Numbered from the stretch's first letter, positions 8,429 through 18,032 are shown. The stretch: DNA of 55,464 bases from Streptomyces sp. NRRL F-6492 (GCF_001280125.1 NZ_LGEG01000228.1:1-55464), one strand, 5' to 3'. Notes: generated by a model not told the origin, from the letters alone. Made by a program: numbers and translations.

Positions 8429-8445
8429 GGATCAGGATCTGATCC
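8429..8445. promoter_or_regulatory. palindrome in the permease leader
   Basis: GGATCAG-GAT-CTGATCC, seven-base arms, 53 bases before the permease start. The leader from 8170 to 8498 contains no other supported gene. This may be an operator or a leader hairpin; no regulator is identified. Confidence 0.4.
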
Positions 8446-8498
8446 GCGGCAGACGCACTCGCAGTCGCGCGGATCAGCATGGAGAAAGGCGCACCACC

Positions 8499-9926
8499 AT
8501 GACCTCTGTGCAGGTCGACAAGCAGCACGACGGCACCGACGGGGCCGTGGGCGGCGGCGAGGGCTACCAGCGTGGCCTCGGCGCCCGGCAGATCCAGATG
8601 ATCGCGATCGGCGGTGCCATCGGCACCGGACTCTTCCTCGGCGCGGGCAAGGCCATCCACAAGGCCGGCCCCAGCCTCATCCTGGCCTACGCGATCGCGG
8701 GCCTGGTCATCTTCTTCATCATGCGGGCCCTGGGCGAGCTGCTCATGTACCGCCCCGTGTCCGGCTCCTTCGCGGAGTACGCACGCGAGTTCCTCGGCCC
8801 GTTCTGGGGCTTCGTGACCGGCTGGACGTACTGGCTCTTCTGGGTCGTCACCGGCATCACCGAGGTCACCGCCGCGGCCACCTACATGACCTACTGGTGG
8901 GACATCCCGCAGTGGATCTCCGCCCTGGTCTTCACCTTCGTCCTCTACGGCGCCAACCTGATCTCCGTGAAGCTCTTCGGCGAGCTGGAGTTCTGGTTCT
9001 CCATGGTCAAGGTCACCGCGATCATCGGCATGATCCTGATCTGCGTCGGCATCCTCACCGTCGGCTTCTCCGACGCCGGTGACACCGCGACCGTCGCCCA
9101 CCTGTGGAACCAGGGCGGCTTCTTCCCGAACGGCGTCGGCAGCACGCTGATGACGCTCCAGATCGTGATGTTCGCCTTCCTCGCCGTCGAGCTCGTCGGC
9201 GTCACCGCGGGCGAGTCCAAGGACCCGAAGACCGTCCTGCCCAAGGCCATCAACACCGTGCCGTGGCGCATCGCCGTCTTCTACGTCGGCGCCCTGATCA
9301 TGATCCTGTCGGTCGTGCCGTGGACCGAGTTCCAGCCGGGCGTCTCCCCGTTCGTCGCCGCCTTCGAGAAGATGGGCCTCGGCGTCGGCGCCGCCATCGT
9401 CAACTTCGTGGTGCTGACCGCGGCCCTCTCCTCCTGCAACTCGGGCATGTACTCCACCGGCCGCATGCTGCGCGACCTCGCGCTCAACGGCCAGGGCCCG
9501 AAGGTCTTCACGAAGCTGACGAAGAACGGCACCCCGCTGCTCGGCCTGACCTTCTCGGCCTCGCTGATGCTCGTCGGCGTCTGGATCAACTACGTCGCCC
9601 CCGGCAAGGCCTTCGAGTACGTCGTCTCCTTCGCCACCATCTCCGGCATGTGGGCCTGGATCATGATCCTGGTCTGCCAGATCCGCTACCGGGCCAAGGC
9701 GAACCGCGGCGAGCTGCCCGAGTCCACCTTCAAGGCCCCGGGAGCCCCGTACACCAGCTGGTTCGCGCTCCTCTTCATCGGCATGGTCATCGTGATGATG
9801 GGCATCGACGAGGGCGCCCGCGTCTCGCTCTACTGCGCGCCGGTCTGGGGCCTGATCCTGGGCGTCTCCTACCTGGTCCTGAAGTCCCGCGACCCCGAGG
9901 GCGCGGCCTTCGCCAAGCGCTCCTGA
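8499..9926 (+). CDS. amino acid permease, AAT branch of the APC superfamily
   Basis: A 475-residue inner-membrane transporter with about 12 hydrophobic segments. The N-terminus is hydrophilic up to GYQRGLGARQIQMI, followed by the family signature IGGAIGTGLFLGAG in TM1 and FFIMRALGELLMYRPVSGSF. A later consensus loop is FLAVELVGVTAGESKDP. These are hallmarks of GabP/CycA/AroP-like amino acid-proton symporters. The substrate cannot be told from sequence alone. The ATG at 8499 follows GGAGAAAGG by 9 bases; the frame extends to 8334 without a better start. A strong hairpin ends the unit. Confidence 0.9.
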   Translation: MTSVQVDKQHDGTDGAVGGGEGYQRGLGARQIQMIAIGGAIGTGLFLGAGKAIHKAGPSLILAYAIAGLVIFFIMRALGELLMYRPVSGSFAEYAREFLGPFWGFVTGWTYWLFWVVTGITEVTAAATYMTYWWDIPQWISALVFTFVLYGANLISVKLFGELEFWFSMVKVTAIIGMILICVGILTVGFSDAGDTATVAHLWNQGGFFPNGVGSTLMTLQIVMFAFLAVELVGVTAGESKDPKTVLPKAINTVPWRIAVFYVGALIMILSVVPWTEFQPGVSPFVAAFEKMGLGVGAAIVNFVVLTAALSSCNSGMYSTGRMLRDLALNGQGPKVFTKLTKNGTPLLGLTFSASLMLVGVWINYVAPGKAFEYVVSFATISGMWAWIMILVCQIRYRAKANRGELPESTFKAPGAPYTSWFALLFIGMVIVMMGIDEGARVSLYCAPVWGLILGVSYLVLKSRDPEGAAFAKRS

Positions 9927-9959
9927 TCCCGGGCGAAAACCGCACCCGTCCCAGCATGC

Positions 9960-9996
9960 GGGCCCTTCCGTACCACTCCTCGGTACGGGAGGGCCC
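9960..9996 (+). terminator. hairpin terminator after the permease gene
   Basis: GGGCCCTTCCGTAC (9960-9973) pairs with GTACGGGAGGGCCC (9983-9996), a 14-bp stem with one wobble and a 9-base loop. It ends 19 bases before the mec start. Confidence 0.8.
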
Positions 9997-10015
9997 CTCT
10001 GCTTATCCTGTCGCC

Positions 10016-10444
10016 ATGCTGACCATCACCCGGGCCCTGTACGACCAGATCGTGGAACACGCCCGCGCCGACCACCCGGACGAGGCCTGCGGCGTGGTCG
10101 CGGGCCCGGCCGGCACCGGCCGCCCCGAGCGCTTCGTCCCCATGCTCAACGCGGCCCGCTCGCCCACCTTCTACGAGTTCGACTCCGCGGACCTCCTCAA
10201 GCTCTACCGCGAGATGGACGACCGGGACGAGGAGCCCGTGGTCGTCTACCACTCGCACACCGCGACCGAGGCCTACCCGTCCCGCACGGACATCACGTAC
10301 GCCAACGAGCCGCACGCCCACTACGTCCTCGTCTCCACCGCCGACACCGACGGCGCCGGACCCTTCCAGTTCCGCTCCTACGCGATCGTCGACGGCGTCG
10401 TCACCGAGGAAGAGGTCGAGGTCGTCGCGGCGTACGACGCCTGA
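10016..10444 (+). CDS. mec: JAMM/MPN+ zinc peptidase Mec, CysO-cysteine peptidase
   Basis: A 142-residue metalloprotease. In Mycobacterium, Mec releases cysteine from the sulfur carrier CysO. The JAMM site is complete: catalytic Glu in PDEACGVV (about residue 23), zinc ligands in YHSHTATEAYPSRTD (H-x-H, then Ser and Asp). The ATG at 10016 is the natural start of MLTITRALYDQIVEHAR. Its partners cysO and cysM lie about 3.3 kb downstream, separated by a cobalamin-riboswitch ABC operon and a leader peptide, whereas in Mycobacterium tuberculosis the three are adjacent. It may also trim the CysO tail, which here ends GGMV. Confidence 0.93.
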   Translation: MLTITRALYDQIVEHARADHPDEACGVVAGPAGTGRPERFVPMLNAARSPTFYEFDSADLLKLYREMDDRDEEPVVVYHSHTATEAYPSRTDITYANEPHAHYVLVSTADTDGAGPFQFRSYAIVDGVVTEEEVEVVAAYDA

Positions 10445-10450
10445 GACACT

Positions 10451-10600
10451 GACCCGGAACCCGGGCGGCAGGACCCAGGAAGCCGGTGCGAATCCGGCAC
10501 GGTCCCGCCACTGTGACCGGCGTCCCCAGGACGCCGGGAGCCAGGAACTGGCCTGCCGCCTCCCACCACCGAACGGGGACGTGGAAATCCCCGGAGGAGG
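10451..10600 (+). promoter_or_regulatory. cobalamin (B12) riboswitch controlling btuFCD
   Basis: The conserved B12 core is clear: AAGCCGGTGCGAATCCGGC at 10480-10498, then GGTCCCGCCACTGTGA with the B12 box GCCACTG at 10507-10513, and GGGAGCCAGGAACTGGCCTGCCGCC-type P3-P6 closure to about 10561. GCCTCC (10558-10563) can pair with GGAGGC (10596-10601), which includes the ribosome site of the next gene, so translational control by sequestration is plausible. It should shut off importer synthesis when adenosylcobalamin is plentiful. Confidence 0.92.
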
Positions 10601-10609
10601 CACACCGCC

Positions 10610-11587
10610 ATGTCCCGGCCCCGCCGCGTCCTGCTGCCCGCAGCCGCCCTCGTCCCCCTGCTCGCCGGCTGTTCGGCCCCCGCGGAGCAGGCGCCCGCGG
10701 CGAAGGCCGCCCCCGGATTCCCGTACACCGTCACCAACTGCGGCGTGAAGAGCACCTTCCAGGCCCCGCCGAAGCGCGCGGTCACCATGAACCAGCACGT
10801 CACCGAGATCATGATCGCCCTCGGCCTGGAGAAGTCCCTCGTCGGCACCGCCTACCTCGACGACCAGGTCCTGCCCGCCTACGAGAAGGCCTACGACTCC
10901 GTCCCGGTCCTCGCGAAGGAGTACCCCTCCAAGGAGGCCCTGCTCGCCGCGAACCCCGACTTCGTCTACGGCGGTTACGCCTCCGCCTTCGACGCCAAGG
11001 ACGGCCGCGGCCGCGACGACCTGAAGAAGGCCGGCATATCCACCCGCCTCAACACCGAGTACTGCCCCTCCGGCAAGACCTCCGTGGACGACCTCTACCA
11101 GGAGGTGGGCGAGGTCGGCCGCACCTTCGGCGTCCCCGACCGCGCCGAGAAGTGGATCACGGAGGCCCGCGCCACCGTCGCCGCCAACGAGAAGCGCCTC
11201 AAGGGCGTCGCGCCCGTCTCCGTCTTCGTCTACGACAGCGGCGACAAGACCGCCTTCACCGCCGGCGGCAAGGGCATCGGCAACGAACTGATCACCCGCG
11301 CCGGCGGCCGCAACGTCTTCTCCGACCTCGACAAGGCCTTCGGCGACGCCGCCTGGGAGCAGGTCGTCGCCCGCAGGCCCGAGGTCGTCGTCATCTACGA
11401 CTACGGCTCCACCACCGTCGAGCAGAAGAAGAAGCGGCTCCTGGACGACCCCGCCCTCAAGGACGTCCCCGCGATCAAGAACCGCCGCTTCGCCGTGATG
11501 CCGCTCTCCGACGCGGTCCTCGGCGTCCGCGTCCCCGCCGCCGTCGAGAAGCTGGCCGCCCAGCTCCACCCGGCCGCCGGCCGATGA
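10610..11587 (+). CDS. btuF: cobalamin/corrinoid ABC importer, substrate-binding lipoprotein
   Basis: A 325-residue lipoprotein. The signal is MSRPRRVLLPAAALVPLLAGC with lipobox LLAGC, lipidated Cys near 21. The mature part is a type III periplasmic-binding fold: AVTMNQHVTEIMIALGLEKSLVGTAY near the start, NPDFVYGGYASAF, and AFTAGGKGIGNELITRAGG. The sequence family also binds siderophores, but the B12 riboswitch immediately upstream points to cobalamin or a corrinoid. The ATG follows GGAGGAGG by 9 bases. The stop overlaps the permease start (ATGA). Confidence 0.9.
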   Translation: MSRPRRVLLPAAALVPLLAGCSAPAEQAPAAKAAPGFPYTVTNCGVKSTFQAPPKRAVTMNQHVTEIMIALGLEKSLVGTAYLDDQVLPAYEKAYDSVPVLAKEYPSKEALLAANPDFVYGGYASAFDAKDGRGRDDLKKAGISTRLNTEYCPSGKTSVDDLYQEVGEVGRTFGVPDRAEKWITEARATVAANEKRLKGVAPVSVFVYDSGDKTAFTAGGKGIGNELITRAGGRNVFSDLDKAFGDAAWEQVVARRPEVVVIYDYGSTTVEQKKKRLLDDPALKDVPAIKNRRFAVMPLSDAVLGVRVPAAVEKLAAQLHPAAGR

Positions 11588-12678
11588 GCACCGGGACCCG
11601 CGCCCCCGGCACCACGGAGAAGCGGACCGTTCCGGCGCGGGTCCCGCGCCCCCGGCCCCCGGCCGGCCGGCTGCGCCACCCGGCCGTCGTCGCCGGGCTC
11701 CTGCTCGCCCTGGCCGCCGCCTGCCTCGCCTCCCTCGCCCTCGGCTCCGTCCGCGTCCCGCCCGGCCAGGTCGTCGACGCCCTGACCGGCCGGGCCGGGC
11801 CCTCCCCGTACCGGACGATCGTCCTCGACGTACGGCTGCCCCGGCTCCTGCTCGGCGTCGTCGTCGGCGCCGGGCTCGCCGTCGTCGGCACCGTCCTCCA
11901 GGCCCTCGTCCGCAACCGGCTCGCCGACCCCTTCCTCCTCGGGATCTCCTCCGGCGCCTCCGCCGGAGCCGTCCTCGTCCTCGTCGTCGGCATCGGGGGA
12001 GGGATCACCACCACCCTCGCCCTGCCCGCCGGGGCCTTCGCCGGAGCCCTGGTCTCCCTCGTCCTCGTCTACGGACTCGCCCGGCGCGGCGGCACCATGA
12101 CCGGCCCCCGGCTCGTCCTCGCCGGCGTCGCCGTCTCGTACATCCTCTCCGCCCTCACCACCCTGATCCTGGCCGCGGCCGGCCGCCCCGAGCACTTCCG
12201 CGAGGCGCTGTACTGGTCCCTCGGCGGCCTCGGCAGCGCCCGCTGGGACACCCTCGTCCTGCCCGCCGCCGTCCTGGTCCTCGGCCTCGGCGTCCTGCTC
12301 GCCCTCGCCCGCCCGCTCGACCTGCTCCTCGTCGGCGAGGAGGACGCCACCGTCCTCGGCCTCGACACCGCCCGCTTCCGCGCCGCCGTCTTCGTCCTCG
12401 TCTCCCTCGTCACCGCCGTCATGGTCTCCGCGAGCGGGGCCGTCGGCTTCATCGGCCTCATGGCCCCGCACGCCGCCCGGCTCGCCGTCGGCGCCCCGCA
12501 CCGCCGCCTGCTGCCCGTCGCCGCGCTCGGCGGCGCCCTCGCCCTGGTCCTCGCCGACCTCGGCGCCCGGACCCTCATCGCACCCCAGGACCTCCCCGTC
12601 GGCGTCCTCACCGCCCTCGTCGGCGGCCCGTTCTTCCTCTGGCTGATGCGCCGCCGCCCCGAAGGAACGCCCCTGTGA
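11584..12678 (+). CDS. btuC: cobalamin-type ABC importer, FecCD/BtuC permease
   Basis: A 364-residue polytopic permease of the FecCD family, about 10 membrane helices. After a 35-residue basic tail come the first helix (VVAGLLLALAAACLASLALG) and the typical VRLPRLLLGVVVGAGLAVVGTVLQALVRN. Next come LADPFLLGISSGASAGAV and, near the end, GFIGLMAPHAARLAVG, the coupling-helix region that contacts the ATPase. The start overlaps btuF by 4 bases and the stop overlaps btuD by 4 bases, so the three are translationally coupled. Confidence 0.92.
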   Translation: MSTGTRAPGTTEKRTVPARVPRPRPPAGRLRHPAVVAGLLLALAAACLASLALGSVRVPPGQVVDALTGRAGPSPYRTIVLDVRLPRLLLGVVVGAGLAVVGTVLQALVRNRLADPFLLGISSGASAGAVLVLVVGIGGGITTTLALPAGAFAGALVSLVLVYGLARRGGTMTGPRLVLAGVAVSYILSALTTLILAAAGRPEHFREALYWSLGGLGSARWDTLVLPAAVLVLGLGVLLALARPLDLLLVGEEDATVLGLDTARFRAAVFVLVSLVTAVMVSASGAVGFIGLMAPHAARLAVGAPHRRLLPVAALGGALALVLADLGARTLIAPQDLPVGVLTALVGGPFFLWLMRRRPEGTPL

Positions 12679-13460
12679 CCGAACTGCGCCTGGAGGGCCT
12701 CGCGTACGAGGACCGCCTCCGCTCCGTCGACCTCACCGTCCGCCCCGGCGAGACCGTCGGCCTCATCGGCCCCAACGGCAGCGGCAAGACCACCCTCCTG
12801 CGCTGCGTCTACGGCACCCTCGCCCCCACCGCGGGACGCGCCCTCCTCGACGGCGACGACCTGCGCGCCCTCGGCCCCAAGGCCCGCGCCCGCCGCGTCG
12901 CCACCGTCCCCCAGGACAGCGGCACCGACTTCGAGCTCACCGTCCGCGAACTGGTCGCCCTCGGCCGCTCCCCGCACAAGCGCTTCTGGGAGGGCGACAC
13001 CGCCCCCGACCGCGAGCACGCCGACGCCGCCCTCGCCCGCGTCGGCCTCACCGGCTTCGCCGACCGCCCCTACCCCACCCTCTCCGGCGGCGAGCGCCAG
13101 CGCGCCCTGGTCGCCCGCGCCCTCGTCCAGGAACCGGCCCTGCTCGTCCTCGACGAGCCCACCAACCACCTGGACATCCGCCACCAGCTGGACGTCCTCG
13201 GCCTCGTCCGCACCCTGGGCACCACCAACCTGCTCGCCCTGCACGACCTCAACCTGGCGGGGGCGTACTGCGACCGGATCTACGTCCTGGAGCGGGGCCG
13301 GGTCGTCACCGGCGGCACCCCCGCCGAGGTCCTCACCCCGGCCCTCCTCGACGCCGTCTACGGGGTGGACGCGGAGGTCGTCCCGCACCCCAGAACGGGC
13401 AGCCCGACCGTCGTCTACCTGCACGGTCCGGCAGGCGGTCAGGAAGCATCCACCATGTGA
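12675..13460 (+). CDS. btuD: cobalamin-type ABC importer ATPase
   Basis: A 261-residue ATPase. Walker A is LIGPNGSGKTTLL (about residues 34-46), the signature is TLSGGERQRALVARAL, Walker B is LLVLDEPTNHLD, and the switch His lies in LLALHDLNLAGAYC. The GTG start overlaps the permease stop (GTGA). It energises the BtuC-type channel. It is the last gene of the riboswitch operon; no strong terminator is seen before the leader peptide downstream. Confidence 0.93.
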   Translation: MTELRLEGLAYEDRLRSVDLTVRPGETVGLIGPNGSGKTTLLRCVYGTLAPTAGRALLDGDDLRALGPKARARRVATVPQDSGTDFELTVRELVALGRSPHKRFWEGDTAPDREHADAALARVGLTGFADRPYPTLSGGERQRALVARALVQEPALLVLDEPTNHLDIRHQLDVLGLVRTLGTTNLLALHDLNLAGAYCDRIYVLERGRVVTGGTPAEVLTPALLDAVYGVDAEVVPHPRTGSPTVVYLHGPAGGQEASTM

Positions 13461-13504
13461 GATCACATTCCGGAACCCGGACCGGGAATCGATACGATGA
13501 GCCC

Positions 13505-13642
13505 ATGGTTTCCCACGACGTGAGCGAAGAGACTCCGGGCACACCGCTGCTCGTAGCACGCCTGCACGTCGACCTGGGCCGCCTCGCCAGTGCGATCTGT
13601 ACGAGCGGGACGGCGGCCCGCCCGGTCCGCGCCGCGCTCTGA
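13505..13642 (+). CDS. LHVDL-type leader peptide of the cysO-cysM operon
   Basis: A 45-residue peptide, MVSHDVSEE...LLVARLHVDLGRLASAICTSG. The R-LHVDL-x-R-x-x-S-A-x-C pattern is that of the actinobacterial putative leader peptides found before sulfur and cysteine genes. A single Cys codon follows the conserved motif. Cysteine-responsive attenuation by a short upstream ORF is known in Mycobacterium; I infer the same logic here. A GC-rich hairpin begins 3 bases after its stop and cysO starts about 105 bases further. Confidence 0.8.
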   Translation: MVSHDVSEETPGTPLLVARLHVDLGRLASAICTSGTAARPVRAAL

Positions 13643-13644
13643 AG

Positions 13645-13664
13645 CGGCCGGCGGCGACCGGCCG
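13645..13664 (+). promoter_or_regulatory. candidate attenuator hairpin after the leader peptide
   Basis: CGGCCGG (13645-13651) pairs with CCGGCCG (13658-13664) around CGGCGA. It sits directly after the leader stop codon, where a ribosome stalled at the Cys codon would alter its folding. No T tract follows. Confidence 0.5.
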
Positions 13665-13747
13665 GGCGTCCCCCACCGTACGATCCCCTCCGCGCGGGGC
13701 CCCAGCAGCGCGCGCCCATCACGCCACTTCCGACAGGAGCCCACGCC

Positions 13748-14978
<1,231 letters not shown>

Positions 14979-14994
14979 GCCGCTCCCGCGGTCC

Positions 14995-15480
14995 TCAGCG
15001 CGCGAGATGACGGACCCGGTCCCACAGGGCCGGGTCCACCTCTCCCACCCTGCGCCGGAAGTCCGCCACCGGCACGTTCCGCAGCTCGTCCGTCTCCAGG
15101 AAGCTCTGCCGCCCCCGCGCGTCGCCCACCACCCCCGGCGGCAGCGCGATCACCCCGGGCCGCTCCTCGTGGTGCCTGCTGGTGATCTTGGCGACGAGCG
15201 CGCCGCTCCCGCGCACCGAGAGCACCAGGCAGGGCCGGTCCTTGGACCCGGGCCCGTCCTCGAAGGGCACGTCCGCCCACCAGATCTCACCCGCCTTCGG
15301 GCCCCGTCCCTTGCGCGGCTCCGCGGGCCGGGCCGACGGCCGCGCCGGGGGCCGGGTCCGCCCCGGGGGACGGCGGGAGGAGGAGGGCCGGCGCGGCGAC
15401 CGCCTCCACCCGCCGACGAGCGCCACCACCAGTGCGAGCACCACGACCGCGACGAGCGCGGGCCACCACGACGTGTCCAT
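14995..15480 (-). CDS. membrane-anchored PemK/MazF-like protein
   Basis: A 161-residue protein with an N-terminal membrane segment (WWPALVAVVVLALVVALVG, residues 5-23). A disordered Arg/Pro/Ser linker follows to about residue 65, then a PemK/MazF-type SH3 barrel: AGEIWWADVPF, KDRPCLVLSV, VAKITSRHH and RQSFLETDELRNVPV. MazF proteins are mRNA endoribonucleases, but no antitoxin gene lies beside it and membrane anchoring is unusual for a free toxin. It may have been repurposed. It converges on cysM with a 16-base gap. Confidence 0.75.
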   Translation of the reverse strand: MDTSWWPALVAVVVLALVVALVGGWRRSPRRPSSSRRPPGRTRPPARPSARPAEPRKGRGPKAGEIWWADVPFEDGPGSKDRPCLVLSVRGSGALVAKITSRHHEERPGVIALPPGVVGDARGRQSFLETDELRNVPVADFRRRVGEVDPALWDRVRHLAR

Positions 15481-15680
15481 ACCGCACGACGGTACCGGCG
15501 CGCGGTTCCCTGCGCCGTGGCGGGGCGCCATCCATCCGAACCGGTGACAGAGCCCGTGAGTTCGCCCACAACCGGCCACCGCGAAGGAGCGACGGGCCCC
15601 GGTGCGCCTTACGCTCGACAGACCGCACAGCCTCCCCTCCCCTGCGCCTTCCCGCACCCGTCCACGGAGGTTCACGCTCC

Positions 15681-16433
15681 ATGAAGCTCACCGTCGTCGG
15701 CTGCTCGGGGTCGTTCCCGTCCGCGGACTCGGCCTGTTCGAGCTACCTCGTCGAGGCCGACGGCTTCCGGCTGCTCCTCGACATGGGCAACGGCGCCCTG
15801 GGCGAGTTGCAGCGCCACATCGGTCTGTACGACCTCGACGCGATCTTCCTCAGCCATCTGCACGCCGACCACTGCATCGACATGTGCGGGTACTTCGTCG
15901 CCCGCTACTACCGGCACGAGGGCGGACGCTGCGACGCGATCCCCGTCTTCGCCCCCGACGGCGCCGAGCAGCGCCTGACCACGGCGTACGCGGACACGCC
16001 GTCGCCCACCGCGATGAGCGAGGTCTTCGACTTCCACACGCTGAAGTCGGCCGGCTTCGAGCTCGGCCCGTTCTCCGTCCGCACGGAGAAGGTGTGCCAT
16101 CCGGTCGAGGCGTACGGCATCCGGGTCGAGCACGGCGGCCGCTCCCTCGCGTACTCCGGGGACACCGGCGCCTGCGAGGCGCTGGACGAGCTGGCCGAGG
16201 GCGTCGACCTCTTCCTCTGCGAGGCCTCCTTCACCCACGGCAAGGAGGACATCCCCGACCTCCACCTCAACGGCCGCGAGGCCGGCGCCCAGGCGGCCCG
16301 CGCCGGGGTGGGCCGCCTCGTCCTCACCCACATCCCGCCGTGGACGGACGGCGAGCGGAACCTGGCGGACGCGCGCGAGGTGTACGCGGGGCCGTCGGAG
16401 CTGGCGAGATCGGGCGCGGTGTACGAGGTCTGA
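15681..16433 (+). CDS. MBL-fold metal-dependent hydrolase
   Basis: A 250-residue metallo-beta-lactamase fold protein starting MKLTVVGCSGSFP. The metal motif is LSHLHADHCID, with later ligands in SLAYSGDTG and VLTHIPPW. The architecture resembles the RNase Z/phosphodiesterase branch, but it is too short and lacks the exosite arm, so the substrate is unknown. The ATG follows GGAGG by 10 bases. A perfect 38-bp palindrome separates it from nagE2. Confidence 0.85.
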   Translation: MKLTVVGCSGSFPSADSACSSYLVEADGFRLLLDMGNGALGELQRHIGLYDLDAIFLSHLHADHCIDMCGYFVARYYRHEGGRCDAIPVFAPDGAEQRLTTAYADTPSPTAMSEVFDFHTLKSAGFELGPFSVRTEKVCHPVEAYGIRVEHGGRSLAYSGDTGACEALDELAEGVDLFLCEASFTHGKEDIPDLHLNGREAGAQAARAGVGRLVLTHIPPWTDGERNLADAREVYAGPSELARSGAVYEV

Positions 16434-16453
16434 CGTACGGGCCCGAGTACGGG

Positions 16454-16491
16454 CGAAGGGCCCCGGAACCGTACGGTTCCGGGGCCCTTCG
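16454..16491. terminator. bidirectional terminator, perfect 38-bp palindrome
   Basis: A self-complementary sequence centred on GTAC (19-bp arms starting CGAAGGGCCCCGG) lies between the convergent MBL and nagE2 genes, 20 bases from each stop. Confidence 0.88.
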
Positions 16492-16509
16492 GCGTTGCGG
16501 GGGCGGGAC

Positions 16510-17775
16510 TCACGCCTTGGTGAGGTCCTCGATCTCCTCCTCGGGCTCGCGGCCCGGGGTGGTGAGGTTGAACTTGGTGATCGCGAAGCGGAAGACCACG
16601 TAGTAGACCGCCGCGAAGACGAGACCGATCGGGATGATCAGCCACGGCTTGGTCGCGAGGTTCCAGTTCAGCGCGTAGTCGATGAAGCCCGCGGAGAAGG
16701 TGAAGCCCGCGTGCACGCCGAGGGCCCAGGTCACGGCCATGGACACGGCGGTGAGGACCGCGTGGATCGCGTACAGCAGCGGCGCGATGAACATGAAGGT
16801 GAACTCGATCGGCTCCGTGATGCCGGTGACGAAGGAGGTCAGCGCGAGCGAGACCATCATGCCCATGACGGCCTTGCGGCGCTCCGGGCGGGCGGAGTGC
16901 GCGATGGCGAGGGCGGCGGCCGGGAGGCCGAACATCATGATCGGGAAGAAGCCCGACATGAAGATTCCGGCGCTCGGGTCACCGGCGAAGAAGCGGTTCA
17001 GGTCACCGTGGACGACCTCGCCGGCCGCGTTGGTGAAGTCACCGATCTGGAACCAGGAGACGGTGTTCACGAACTGGTGCATGCCGACCGGGATCAGCGC
17101 GCGGTTGATGAGGCCGAAGAGGCCGGCGCCGACCGAGCCGAGGCCGGTCATCCACTCGCCGAAGCTGGAGATGCCGTTGCCGATGGGCTCCCAGACCAGG
17201 CCGAAGACCACGCCGACGAGGGTGCCGACGAAGGCCATGATGATCGGGACGAGGCGGCGGCCGTTGAAGAAGCCGAGCCAGTCGACCAGCTTGGTGCGGT
17301 GGAACTTCTGCCACAGGACGGCGGCGATCAGACCCATGAGGATGCCGCCGAGGACACCCGGGTTGTTGTAGGTCGCGGCGACGTCGACACCCTTGTTGGC
17401 GGTGGTGTTGACGACGGCGTCGGTGACCGGGAACGCCTTGAGGACGTTGCTGTAGACCAGGAAGCCGACGAGGGCGGCGAGGGCGGTCGAGCCGTCGGCC
17501 TTCTTGGCGAAGCCGATGGCGACGCCGATGCAGAACAGCAGGGGCAGGTTCGAGAAGACAGCGTCACCGGCCGTGGCGAACACGGAGGCGACCTTGTCCC
17601 AGCCCAGTCCGTCCTTGCCGAAGACGTCGGGCTGGCCGAGACGGAGCAGGATACCCGCGGCCGGCAGGACGGCGATCGGCAGCTGCAGGCTGCGACCGAC
17701 CTTCTGCAGGCCCTGGAACAGGCCGGATCCGCGCTTCTTGGCGGGAGCGGCGGCCGGGGCGGTGGCCGTACTCAT
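16510..17775 (-). CDS. nagE2: PTS N-acetylglucosamine permease, EIIC (NagE2)
   Basis: A 421-residue EIIC of the glucose/N-acetylglucosamine family. The N-terminus GLFQGLQKVGRSLQLPIAVLPAAGILLRLGQPD, the GFFNGRRLVPI loop and VTGITEPIEF (the conserved GITEPxE substrate motif) are visible, with about 10 membrane helices. The ATG at 17775 lies 6 bases behind GGAGGAA. Three dre-like sequences upstream mark it as a DasR target. In S. coelicolor NagE2 is the main GlcNAc permease of a nagF-nagE1-nagE2 locus in this same order. Confidence 0.92.
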   Translation of the reverse strand: MSTATAPAAAPAKKRGSGLFQGLQKVGRSLQLPIAVLPAAGILLRLGQPDVFGKDGLGWDKVASVFATAGDAVFSNLPLLFCIGVAIGFAKKADGSTALAALVGFLVYSNVLKAFPVTDAVVNTTANKGVDVAATYNNPGVLGGILMGLIAAVLWQKFHRTKLVDWLGFFNGRRLVPIIMAFVGTLVGVVFGLVWEPIGNGISSFGEWMTGLGSVGAGLFGLINRALIPVGMHQFVNTVSWFQIGDFTNAAGEVVHGDLNRFFAGDPSAGIFMSGFFPIMMFGLPAAALAIAHSARPERRKAVMGMMVSLALTSFVTGITEPIEFTFMFIAPLLYAIHAVLTAVSMAVTWALGVHAGFTFSAGFIDYALNWNLATKPWLIIPIGLVFAAVYYVVFRFAITKFNLTTPGREPEEEIEDLTKA

Positions 17776-17847
17776 CAACTTCCTCCAGTAAGGCAAGGCG
17801 CCGCCAGAGAAGTGGAAAGGGGGTGACGGCGGCGTCTCGTGGAACGC

Positions 17848-17894
17848 GGTGGTCTGGACCGCGTGGTCTACACCAATGAGTGGTGTAGACCAGT
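17848..17894. promoter_or_regulatory. cluster of DasR responsive elements (dre) upstream of nagE2
   Basis: The best copy is AGTGGTGTAGACCAGT (17879-17894). A second, CGTGGTCTACACCAAT (17862-17877), has its centre 17 bp away. A weaker third, around TGGTCTGGACC (17850-17860), lies in a CGCGGT/ACCGCG repeat. The consensus is ACTGGTCTAGACCAGT-like, bound by the GlcNAc-6-P-responsive repressor DasR. They sit 73-119 bases upstream of the nagE2 start. Confidence 0.88.
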
Positions 17895-17968
17895 TTTAGC
17901 ACGCGCGACTTAGATAAGGAACCTGTGAATTCTCACCCGATCGGACACGCTCCGTAGCGGGCACGGAA

Positions 17969-17998
17969 AGGCCCCCGGACCGTGGGGTCCGGGGGCCT
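17969..17998 (-). terminator. hairpin terminator after nagE1
   Basis: AGGCCCCCGGACC (17969-17981) pairs with GGTCCGGGGGCCT (17986-17998), a 13-bp stem with a 4-base loop. It lies about 100 bases beyond the nagE1 stop, before the nagE2 promoter region. Confidence 0.8.
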
Positions 17999-18032
17999 GG
18001 GAGCGCCCCGCCGGGGGAGGCGCGGCGGGGTC

